Assembly: GCF_000067165.1 (NCBI RefSeq)
Contig: NC_010162.1
Span: 10,528,501 to 10,592,500 of the forward strand
From: Sorangium cellulosum So ce56
GTDB taxonomy: Bacteria; Myxococcota_A; Polyangia; Polyangiales; Polyangiaceae
Direction: 5' to 3'
DNA: 64,000 nt
Shown: in pieces, positions 22,754-30,164 of the stretch
How the letters are laid out: the number at the start of each line of letters is the position of its first letter
Position numbering within the stretch: position 1 is the first letter of the stretch
The notes under the pieces: generated by a model
The model's database searches: none
What the model was told of the DNA's origin: nothing
The model's input: the letters and a program-made list of their open reading frames with translations, nothing else
Made by a program: the position numbers and the translations under genes

Positions 22754-24859
22754 CTACCGCGCCTCGATGTCGCGGGTGACCACGTTGCCCGCGCTGTCGT
22801 AGGCGCGCACCGCGAGCAGGTGCGCGCCCGGCGGCACGATCGCGCCGAGATCCGCCTCGAACGGCTCGACGGCCTCGTCGAAGACGCCGTCGCTCGGGAA
22901 GATGGGCCGCCACTCCTCCAGGCCCGCGATCGAGACCTCGACGCGCGCGACCGGACCGAGGCCGTCCGCGACCTCGCCCGTGAGCCGGCGCCCCTGCAGC
23001 GCGAGCGCCCGGAACACCGGCGGCGTGCTGTCGACGAGGACGGTGCCGGACTCGAGGCTGTGGCGCAGCGTGCGCTCGGGCGGGTTCGCCAGCTCGTCGC
23101 TCGCCTCGACGAGGATGCGGTACTCGCCTTCGGGAAGCGCGGTCGTGTCCCATACGTGCTCGGCGCGCGTCACCTTCTCGCCCGGCTTCAGCAGGCTGCG
23201 CCAGGTCGACTGCCCCTCCATCCGGTAGGAGAGGCGGTAGCGGAGGTCGTCCTGGTCTGGATTGTCGACCTTCCATGTCAGCTGGAGCGCGCTCACGGGC
23301 TTCGGCGCCTCCCCGCCCGATGGCGGGAGGCTCGAGCGAGAGGGCTTCGTCTGCCCCTTCGGCGCGGCCTCGATCGACGTGACCACGGCGCGGGCGTTGT
23401 CGGTGACGAACGAGAGCTTCACCTCGCGGAGCACCGCGCCCGGATCGCGGCGCCAGCGCGCGCGGATCTGCGCGAAGCGCGCCGGCGGGCTCTTCACGTC
23501 GCCCGGCGCGGCGAGCGCCGTGGACCACGGGCTCCAGGTGCCGTCCGGCGCGTCGGTGTTTCCGCTCCGGGTCTCGAGCTCCAGCGCGCCGTCGGAGCGC
23601 CACGAAAGGCGCCCGAACGTGGCCCGCAGCCCGGCGTCGAGCACCTTGCTCGTCCACACCGCGTCGGCGCCGCCGACGCCCTTCACCTCGTGGAAGACCG
23701 CGGGGTCGGTGGTCGCGACGAACCTGCGCCGCCCGGCCATCATGAAGGCGCCGACCTGGCGCTCGTCGGTGTCGGCGACGAGCCGCGCGACGTGGTTGTC
23801 GCTCACGGTGTAGAGCTGGCCTTCCGCGCCGGTCCCGACGTACGGCGTGAAGTCGTCGCCGAGGCCGAGCGAGACGTAGTGGGTGTCGTCGTCGCTCATC
23901 ATCTTCTCGGCGACGCCGCTCCGATCGAAGCGCATGAGCACGCCCTTGCCGGGCTTCGGCGCGCGCGCCGGCTGCGGCGACGGCGGCCCGCTCCGGTTGC
24001 GCTTCGGGGGGGCGAACGCCTCGGCGTACTTGTTGGCGATCGCGTAGATCGCGCCGCCCTTCGCGCCCGGCGCGATCGCGATGGCCTTCACGTCGTCGGC
24101 GTCGAAGTCGTAGAGCACGGTCGCGCGCCCGGGCGCCGTGACTTTGTAGAGGAGCGCCTTGCCGTTCGAGCCGGCGTAGACGGCGCCGTCGTCCCCGACG
24201 GCGACGCACATGAGGTGCGGCTCGTCGCTGTCGAAGTACACCTGGGCCTTGCCCGCGGCGTCGACGCGGAACAGCTTCCCCCCCGAGCCGGTCGCCGCGT
24301 AGAGCGCCTTCGCCCGGGGATCGTACGCGAGGCCCCACACGTCCTCGGTGTCGGGGAGCTCGGCGAAGACCTTCGCCGGACCGCCGTTGCCGGCGCCGCG
24401 CGGCAGGCGGAAGAGCTTGCCCTCGGGGAAGGTCCCCGCGATGACGTCGCCGCCTTCCGCGAGCGCGAGCGCGCTGACCGCCATCTGCCCGGTCGTGGCC
24501 ACGAGCGCGACCCGGCCGCCCGAGACGCTGTAGATCTTCCCCTCGTTGCCGGTGCCGAGCAGCACCGTCCCGTCCGGCAGCACCACGGAGCTCCAGATGG
24601 ACGTCGCGTCCGGCAGCGGCGTCGCGCCGAGCGTCAGCCCGGCGCGCACGGCGCCGTTCGAGTCCACGCTGACGCCGGTGAGATCCCCGCCCTTCAGGTC
24701 CTCGAGCGATCGGAGCTCGAAGCTGCGTGTGCCCACCGCGTGGGCCGGCAGCGCCACGAGCCCCACGGCGGCGGCGGCGGCGGCGAGGAGCCTGCGCGGA
24801 GAGGGGACGGCGCGAGGGTGAGGCGATCGGGAATGGGCAGAAGAGCGCTCTGTGCTCAT
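22754..24859 (-). CDS. Exported beta-propeller protein
   Basis: 701 residues with a Sec signal (LLAAAAAAVGLVALPAHA). Residues about 45-420 contain repeated propeller blades: GTVLLGTGNEGKIYSV, GDVIAGTFPEGKLFRL, KALYAATGSGGKLFRV, GAVYAGSNGKALLYKV, GAIYAIANKYAEAF, TPYVGTGAEGQLYTV. The second half holds a discoidin/Ig-like region and fibronectin-type motifs (LQLTWKVDNPDQDDLRYRLS; HVWDTTALPEGEYRILVEAS), ending with VRAYDSAGNVVTRDIEAR. It has no catalytic signature. It lies 69 bp after the S55 peptidase gene in the same direction, suggesting an operon and possibly a shared surface or developmental role, which is inferred. Confidence 0.8.
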   Translation of the reverse strand: MSTERSSAHSRSPHPRAVPSPRRLLAAAAAAVGLVALPAHAVGTRSFELRSLEDLKGGDLTGVSVDSNGAVRAGLTLGATPLPDATSIWSSVVLPDGTVLLGTGNEGKIYSVSGGRVALVATTGQMAVSALALAEGGDVIAGTFPEGKLFRLPRGAGNGGPAKVFAELPDTEDVWGLAYDPRAKALYAATGSGGKLFRVDAAGKAQVYFDSDEPHLMCVAVGDDGAVYAGSNGKALLYKVTAPGRATVLYDFDADDVKAIAIAPGAKGGAIYAIANKYAEAFAPPKRNRSGPPSPQPARAPKPGKGVLMRFDRSGVAEKMMSDDDTHYVSLGLGDDFTPYVGTGAEGQLYTVSDNHVARLVADTDERQVGAFMMAGRRRFVATTDPAVFHEVKGVGGADAVWTSKVLDAGLRATFGRLSWRSDGALELETRSGNTDAPDGTWSPWSTALAAPGDVKSPPARFAQIRARWRRDPGAVLREVKLSFVTDNARAVVTSIEAAPKGQTKPSRSSLPPSGGEAPKPVSALQLTWKVDNPDQDDLRYRLSYRMEGQSTWRSLLKPGEKVTRAEHVWDTTALPEGEYRILVEASDELANPPERTLRHSLESGTVLVDSTPPVFRALALQGRRLTGEVADGLGPVARVEVSIAGLEEWRPIFPSDGVFDEAVEPFEADLGAIVPPGAHLLAVRAYDSAGNVVTRDIEAR

Positions 24860-24928
24860 GGGTCGCAAGATGGAGGGGGTCAGGGAGAGGGGGATCAGGA
24901 AAGAGAGGGAGGCGGGAGACCGGCGGGC

Positions 24929-26935
24929 TCAGCGGAGGATAGGCCGGACCGTGACGCTCACGGAGTCTTTCCCGACGAGGAAGCGCTTGAGGGACACCGG
25001 CACCTGCACCTGCGCGCCGAAGGTCTCGGGCGCGTCGGACGCGGAGCTCGGGCGCAGCGTGTCCATCGCGCCCGGGGGGAGCCGCGAGGCGACCTTGCCG
25101 CGGTACGCCGCGCCGTTCTCCCGGAGCCGGAACGTCGCGACGACGCTCTCCGCGTCGTGGGTCTGGCTCGGCAGCATCGCCACGAGCTCTGCGACGTTGT
25201 TCGGGGTCGCCATCGGGCGCTCCACCTCGTAGCCGGGCGCGAGATCGATGTCCACCCGGCCGCCGGCGAGCTCGCGCGGCACCGGCACCTCGATGACGCG
25301 CGACTCGACGAGGCCCTGGTGGGGCTGGAGATCCAGGCGGATCCGCGCGGGCGCGCCCGCCTCGATCTCCGGCTCGAGCACCTTCGCGCCGCGCAGCAGC
25401 ACGACCTCGCGATCGAAGGTGACCTTCACGCGGGTGTCGACGCGCTCGATCGAGACGTCCTCCCAGGGGTTGTTGAGCAGGGCCCCCATCGCCCGGACGA
25501 GTCGGCTGCGGACGAAATCGTCGCTGCTGAGCGGGGTGCCGTTGCCGGCGCCGAAATCGACCAGCGAGATGGTGCCGTAGCGCCCGATCTTCACCTGGCT
25601 CACCGCCCGCCAGGTCATGTCCCGCCGCTCGGCCGTCGTCGCCTCGACGGCGTTGCCGACGGCCATCGAGACGAAGGCGGGCGCGAGGAACTGATCGTGC
25701 GCGACCTCGACGTTCCACGTCGGGTGCGGCGCGCCCTCCACGCCGTCGATCTGGACGCGCATCGGGAAGACCGGCGCCTTCGCCGAGCTGTCGACGACGA
25801 TCGCGGCCTGCCGATCGTTCACCAGCGTGCCCAGGGGCCGCACCGCCTCGCCGATCTTGAAGCTCCGGTTCTGGCTCGCGAGGATCCAGTGGACCCGCGC
25901 GATCGCGGCGGGGAGGTTCGTGACGCCGCCGTTCATCATCGGGTGGCCGAACGCGACGAGCTTGTCGCCCGACACGCGCGTGACCGTGCCGATGCCCATC
26001 GCGGAGATGTCGCCGCGCACGAGCTCGACGCCGATCGCCCCCCCGTCGACGTACCTGGTCGGCGCGCCCGGCTCCGGGCTCGCGGACGAGCCGCCGCCGG
26101 CCTGCATCGGATCGAGCCCCATGGGGCCGAGCAGATCGCTCGCGATGCGCAGCGACGTCCCGCCGAGCCCGCCGAGCATCACCGGCGTCGAGGCGCGCGC
26201 GAGGCCCGTCGACTCGGGCGGGGCGAGCGACGGCGCGACGCGCGCGGCGATCTGGCTGGCGTGGCCGGCGAGGTCGTAGGCGTCGACGGCCCCCAGGAAG
26301 CCGCGGCTCCCGTGCAGGCGGGCCGGCGCGGCGGCGCGCGGCGGCGGCGTCGCGCCACCGGCGCGGCTCACCGGGGCGGGCAGCGGGCCGCCGACCTTCG
26401 GGGCGATCCCGCGCGGGAGCGGCCGCGCGAGCTCGTCGAGCATCGACTTGATCGGGGTGACGCCGGCGATCGCCTCCGCGCCGAAGAGCCAGCCGTACGC
26501 GTAGGCGCCGATCATCTTGCCGTTCAGGTAGATCGGGCTGCCGCTCATCCCCGCCACGGTGCGCGCGACCTCGAGGCGCGGGTGCTGCGTCTTGACGAGG
26601 ACGAGGTCCTGGTTCGGCCGGAAATTGCGGAGCGTCGAGATGACCTCGACGTCGAACTTCTCGGGCGTGGTGCCGGAGAAGACGGTGAGGCCGTACCCCT
26701 TCATGCCCGGCTTCACCTCGGAGAGCGGCAACGTATCGGGCGGAGCGGAGATCGCCTGGGCCGCGCCGACGCCGACGGCGACGCTGCACGCCGCGCCGGC
26801 GAGCAGGCTCAGGGGGATGAGGCGGCCGTCGCGATCGACGAAGGCGCGGGCGGCGCCCGCGATCGCCCTCGCGCTGCGGGTCGCGAGCGGGGCGGCGCGC
26901 GCTGTGAGGAAGGAATCCGGACGAAACCACGGCAT
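24929..26935 (-). CDS. SpoIVB-type (peptidase family S55) protein
   Basis: 668 residues from ATG 26935; a GTG five codons upstream is also possible. An N-terminal membrane or signal segment (LLAGAACSVAVGVGAAQAIS) precedes an S55-like domain: VKPGMKGYGLTVFSGTTPEK, then VAGMSGSPIYLNGKMIGAYA, where Ser131 of GMSGSP is the expected nucleophile. A second conserved block (DISAMGIGTVTRVSGDKLVA, then FGHPMMNGG) with His-Pro is also typical of S55. A long beta-rich C-terminal region follows. SpoIVB itself is a secreted signalling protease of Bacillus sporulation. Myxobacterial members have no assigned substrate. It sits upstream of the beta-propeller gene and is divergent from the small membrane protein at 27080. 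Confidence 0.82.
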   Translation of the reverse strand: MPWFRPDSFLTARAAPLATRSARAIAGAARAFVDRDGRLIPLSLLAGAACSVAVGVGAAQAISAPPDTLPLSEVKPGMKGYGLTVFSGTTPEKFDVEVISTLRNFRPNQDLVLVKTQHPRLEVARTVAGMSGSPIYLNGKMIGAYAYGWLFGAEAIAGVTPIKSMLDELARPLPRGIAPKVGGPLPAPVSRAGGATPPPRAAAPARLHGSRGFLGAVDAYDLAGHASQIAARVAPSLAPPESTGLARASTPVMLGGLGGTSLRIASDLLGPMGLDPMQAGGGSSASPEPGAPTRYVDGGAIGVELVRGDISAMGIGTVTRVSGDKLVAFGHPMMNGGVTNLPAAIARVHWILASQNRSFKIGEAVRPLGTLVNDRQAAIVVDSSAKAPVFPMRVQIDGVEGAPHPTWNVEVAHDQFLAPAFVSMAVGNAVEATTAERRDMTWRAVSQVKIGRYGTISLVDFGAGNGTPLSSDDFVRSRLVRAMGALLNNPWEDVSIERVDTRVKVTFDREVVLLRGAKVLEPEIEAGAPARIRLDLQPHQGLVESRVIEVPVPRELAGGRVDIDLAPGYEVERPMATPNNVAELVAMLPSQTHDAESVVATFRLRENGAAYRGKVASRLPPGAMDTLRPSSASDAPETFGAQVQVPVSLKRFLVGKDSVSVTVRPILR

Positions 26936-27079
26936 GTTGCGCAGAGGCACGGGCCAAGCTTAGCCCGGATTTGGTAGCGCGACAGAGCGGGGGCTCGGGC
27001 CGCGCCGGGAGGTCGCCGCGCTGCCCAGGGTCGCCGTTTTCCAGAGGCGGAGCCCGCCGGCGACGCTAGGCTTCGCCCC

Positions 27080-27322
27080 GTGAAGGATATCGCGGCGACC
27101 GCGACGCTCGTCCTTTCGTTCGCCGCCTGGGTGACCACCCACGTCGCGCTGGCCGCGCGGCTCGCGCTCCGGAGCCAGCCGCGCTGGCGCGGGCTCGTCG
27201 CGCTGGTGGTGCCGCCGCTCGCGCCGATGTACGGCTTCCGGCTGGGGTGGCGGCGGACGAGCACCCTGTGGCTCGTGTGGCTGATCGTGTACGTGCTCGC
27301 GCTCCTCGTCGCGCGGGCGTGA
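27080..27322 (+). CDS. Small two-helix membrane protein
   Basis: 80 residues from GTG 27080. Two hydrophobic helices (ATATLVLSFAAWVTTHVALA and LWLVWLIVYVLALLVARA) with a basic, Pro-containing middle (RLALRSQPRWRGLVALVVPP). No family was recognised. It is 10 bp upstream of the aldo/keto reductase gene and probably cotranscribed with it. Confidence 0.55.
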   Translation: MKDIAATATLVLSFAAWVTTHVALAARLALRSQPRWRGLVALVVPPLAPMYGFRLGWRRTSTLWLVWLIVYVLALLVARA

Positions 27323-27332
27323 GGAGCAGCGC

Positions 27333-28343
27333 GTGGCGCCTGACGTGAAGGCTGACGGCATGAGGGCTGACGGCGTGAAGGGGGAGATGACGGCGAAGCG
27401 GCGCCCGGGCGCGCCGCCCGCGATCCTCGTCGGCACGATGAACTTCGGCGGCCGCACGCCGCTCGAGGAGGCCGAGCGCATCACCCTGCGCGCGCTCGAG
27501 CGAGGGATCACCGCGTTCGACACGGCGAACCTCTACCAGGACGGCGCGTCCGAGCGGATCCTCGGCCGGGCGCTCCGGGGCCGCCGGGCCGAGGCGCAGA
27601 TCGCCACCAAGGTCGGCCTGCGCCGCGTCGGGGGCAGGCCCGAGGGCCTCGGGCGCGAGCGCGTGATCCGCGCCGTCGAAGAGAGCCTCGCGCGCCTCGG
27701 CACCGACCGCGTCGACGTCTGCTATCTCCACGCGCCGGACCCGGAGACGCCCATCGAGGAGACGCTGTCGGCGATCGACGCCCTGCTCGAGCAGGGGAAG
27801 ATCCTGCAGTACGGGGTCAGCAACTTCGCGTCGTGGCAGATCCTGGAGATCATCGCGCGCCGCGACGCCGTCGGGAAGCCGCGCCCCGCCGCCTCTCAGG
27901 TGCTCTACAACGCGCTGATCCGCCAGCTCGACGTCGAGTACGCCGCCTTCGCGCGGCGGTACGCGCTGGCCACCGCGGTGTACAACCCGCTCGCCGGCGG
28001 GCTCTTGACGGGGCGGCACGCGGGGCCGGAGGCGACGCAGGCGGGCTCGCGCTTCGAGCGCAACGGCGTCTACCAGCGCCGGTACTGGAGCAGGCGCATG
28101 TTCGACCTCGCGGCCGGCTACGCCGCGGTGGCGGCGGACGAAGGAATGAGCCTGCTCTCGCTGTCGTACGCCTGGCTCGCGGGGCGGGACGTCGTCGATT
28201 CCATCCTGGTCGGCCCGGTCCGGGCAGAGCACCTCGACGCGGCGGCCGACGCCGTCGGGCGCCCGCTCTCGGAGGAGGCGGCGCGGCGCATGGACGCGCT
28301 CTACCGCGATCACCTGGGCACCGACGCGAGCTACGCGCGATGA
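27333..28343 (+). CDS. Aldo/keto reductase
   Basis: 336 residues from GTG 27333 with GAGGAG just upstream; the first 20 codons include a short duplicated ADG(V/M) motif, so a later start is possible. The TIM-barrel signatures are present: the active-site Tyr in FDTANLYQDGASERILGRAL (Asp, Tyr), the Lys segment (AQIATKVGLRR) and the His segment (DVCYLHAPDPETPIEETL). The C-terminal cofactor loop is also recognisable (VDSILVGPVRAEHLDAAADA). It probably reduces aldehydes or ketones with NADPH. It is coupled by ATGA overlap to a PhyH oxygenase, hinting at a shared small-molecule pathway. Confidence 0.88.
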   Translation: MAPDVKADGMRADGVKGEMTAKRRPGAPPAILVGTMNFGGRTPLEEAERITLRALERGITAFDTANLYQDGASERILGRALRGRRAEAQIATKVGLRRVGGRPEGLGRERVIRAVEESLARLGTDRVDVCYLHAPDPETPIEETLSAIDALLEQGKILQYGVSNFASWQILEIIARRDAVGKPRPAASQVLYNALIRQLDVEYAAFARRYALATAVYNPLAGGLLTGRHAGPEATQAGSRFERNGVYQRRYWSRRMFDLAAGYAAVAADEGMSLLSLSYAWLAGRDVVDSILVGPVRAEHLDAAADAVGRPLSEEAARRMDALYRDHLGTDASYAR

Positions 28344-29125
28344 TCGAGCTCCTGCTGCCCGGGGCCAGGGACCTCGATCTCGCGGGCCCCCTGGCCGACT
28401 ACGCCGCCCGCGGCCACGCCCGCCTCGGGCGCGTGATGACCGACGCGGGGCTCGCGGCGCTGCGCGCGCGCTCGGATGACCTGATGCTCGGGCGCGTCAC
28501 GTACCCCGGGCTCTTCTTCCAGCACGACGCGGCGTCGGGCCGCTACGAGGATCTGCCGTACGGCAAGGGCTACCAGGGGCCGAGCACGTCGTACCGGAAG
28601 CTCGAGAAGCTCGAGAAGGACCCGCTGTTCCTCGCCTGGATCGAGAACGCGCTCTTCGAGCGGATCGCGCGCGCGATCATCGGCGGAGAGGTCTCCATCT
28701 ACCGGGCCGTGCTCTTCAACAAGGCCGCGTCCGGAGGGACGCCGCTGCCCTGGCACCAGGACGGCGGCAGCTACTGGGGGCTGGATCGCGACCCCGAGCT
28801 GCAGATCTGGACCGCGCTCGACGACGCCCCCGCCGACGGCGGCTGCGTGGAGGTGCTGGAAGGCAGCCACATCGACGGGCTCGCGACGCCGCTCGGCGGC
28901 GTCGTTCCGAGCGACCGCGTGCGCGCGGCCGACGCGGACGCCCGCAAGATCGCGCTGCCGGCGCGCGCGGGCGAGGCCCTGCTGATCCACAACTACCTCT
29001 GGCATTGCTCCGCCGTGAACCGGAGCGGCCAGCCGAGGCGAGCGTTCACCGTCTGCTACATGAGCAGGGCGACCCGCTGCCTCCGGAAGAAGAAGGCCCC
29101 ACGCACGTTCACGCCGGTGTTCTGA
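28340..29125 (+). CDS. Phytanoyl-CoA dioxygenase (PhyH) family protein
   Basis: 261 residues, ATG overlapping the reductase stop. The non-heme Fe(II)/2-oxoglutarate fold is shown by PLPWHQDGGSYWG (His-x-Asp metal ligands), WTALDDAPADGGCVEVLEGS and the distal His in LLIHNYLWHCSAVNRSG, followed by the Arg (PRRAFTV) that would bind 2-oxoglutarate. The family hydroxylates lipids and diverse natural products. The tight link to the aldo/keto reductase suggests sequential oxidation and reduction of one metabolite. The substrate is unknown. Confidence 0.85.
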   Translation: MIELLLPGARDLDLAGPLADYAARGHARLGRVMTDAGLAALRARSDDLMLGRVTYPGLFFQHDAASGRYEDLPYGKGYQGPSTSYRKLEKLEKDPLFLAWIENALFERIARAIIGGEVSIYRAVLFNKAASGGTPLPWHQDGGSYWGLDRDPELQIWTALDDAPADGGCVEVLEGSHIDGLATPLGGVVPSDRVRAADADARKIALPARAGEALLIHNYLWHCSAVNRSGQPRRAFTVCYMSRATRCLRKKKAPRTFTPVF

Positions 29126-29468
29126 GCTCCCCCCGGGCAGGCGGCCTCGGCGCGGTCGGCGGCCCCTCGCTCGCCAGCCCCCCCTTCCCCTGGCTCGCAC
29201 CGGCTTCCCCGGGGCGTTCTCCGGCCGGCGTCGACGTTTCGAGAATTTTTCGATCCGGCGTCGCATCCAGTTCGCCCCCGTGTCGTAAGGACGGACGCCT
29301 GCGCCCGCGGCAACTTGCCGCGCCCCCGCGGCGACCTGCCGCGGCGTGGAGCCTCAATTACCCACAGCGGCAATCTGCCGCAGTCACGCGGCACTTTGCC
29401 GTCTTGTCGCACCCCGCCAGCAAGCCATAACTGCGCCCGCGCGTCCCTCCGACGCCCACCACAACCCT
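29126..29468. other. Leader region upstream of actA
   Basis: 343 bp between the PhyH gene and actA. It contains the palindrome array described separately (29307-29402). The first 150 bp show no gene or repeat. The last 66 bp before actA have no obvious ribosome site other than weak purines. Confidence 0.55.
29307..29402. promoter_or_regulatory. Four palindromic 15-mers upstream of the actA-ctaF operon
   Basis: Copies: GCGGCAACTTGCCGC (29307-29321, perfect 7-1-7 palindrome), GCGGCGACCTGCCGC (29328-29342), GCGGCAATCTGCCGC (29367-29381) and GCGGCACTTTGCCGT (29388-29402). Start-to-start spacing is 21, 39 and 21 bp, so within each pair the sites lie about two helical turns apart on one face of the DNA. 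This is the arrangement of a multi-site operator for a dimeric regulator. Each copy could also form a short RNA hairpin. The regulator is unknown; the RegA-like protein encoded at the operon end is one candidate. Confidence 0.65.
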
Positions 29469-30164
29469 ATGGCTCGGTTCCTGTTCCCACGATGGGCCAA
29501 CAAAGTGGTTCCGCTGGGGCTGCTCTTCGGAGTTCTGCCCCTCGGCGCCGCTGTGATCGGCGGATTCTGGTACTACGGTACCAACAAACATCTCGAGGTC
29601 GGGTATCAGCCGGATCAACCGGTTGACTATTCCCACAAGCTGCACGCCGGCGACCTCGGCATCGACTGCCGCTACTGTCACAGCACAGTAGAGGTATCCA
29701 GCTTCGCCGCAGTTCCCCCCACCGAGACGTGCATGAACTGTCATGCCAAGGTGCGGCGGGACAGCGAAAAGCTCCTCCTCGTGCAGGAGAGCTGGGCGAC
29801 GGATCAACCCATTCCCTGGGTGCGCGTCCACAACCTTCCGGACTACGCCTATTTCGACCACTCGGCCCACCTGGCCGCAGGGGTCGGCTGCGTGAGCTGC
29901 CACGGACGCGTGGACCAGATGCACAAGGTCCGGCAGGTCCAGCCGCTCACCATGGGATGGTGTCTGGACTGCCACCGCGATCCAGGTCCCAACCTCCGCA
30001 ATCCCGCCGACGTCACCAAGATGGATATGGCGCCCGCGACGGCCGCCATGGCGGGCGCCGGCATCCCCGCGAGCCACGAGCCTTACCAAGATCGCGTGCC
30101 AGCGGTCACTTCCTCCGGGCGGCAGGTGCAGGCGCCGCTCCACTGCTCGGGGTGCCACCGATGA
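29469..30164 (+). CDS. actA: Alternative complex III pentaheme cytochrome c subunit ActA
   Basis: 231 residues. One N-terminal membrane anchor (VVPLGLLFGVLPLGAAVIGG), then five CxxCH heme sites: CRYCH (67-71), CMNCH (88-92), CVSCH (141-145), CLDCH (165-169) and CSGCH (226-230). This matches the pentaheme ActA of Rhodothermus-type quinol:electron-carrier oxidoreductase, which receives electrons from the ActB iron-sulfur clusters on the periplasmic face. The stop overlaps the actB start (ATGA). It heads a tightly spaced operon of twelve genes. Confidence 0.95.
   Translation: MARFLFPRWANKVVPLGLLFGVLPLGAAVIGGFWYYGTNKHLEVGYQPDQPVDYSHKLHAGDLGIDCRYCHSTVEVSSFAAVPPTETCMNCHAKVRRDSEKLLLVQESWATDQPIPWVRVHNLPDYAYFDHSAHLAAGVGCVSCHGRVDQMHKVRQVQPLTMGWCLDCHRDPGPNLRNPADVTKMDMAPATAAMAGAGIPASHEPYQDRVPAVTSSGRQVQAPLHCSGCHR

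Noticed and set aside
21561..26957. Minus-strand open frame of about 1800 codons as one giant protein
   Set aside because: Only the last 325 codons (from ATG 22538 with AGGAGG) are protein-like; the rest is the shadow of the propeller and S55 genes in another frame.
29846..30160. Earlier start for ActB inside actA
   Set aside because: The frame is open but low-complexity; ATG 30161 overlapping the actA stop gives the expected ACIII arrangement.
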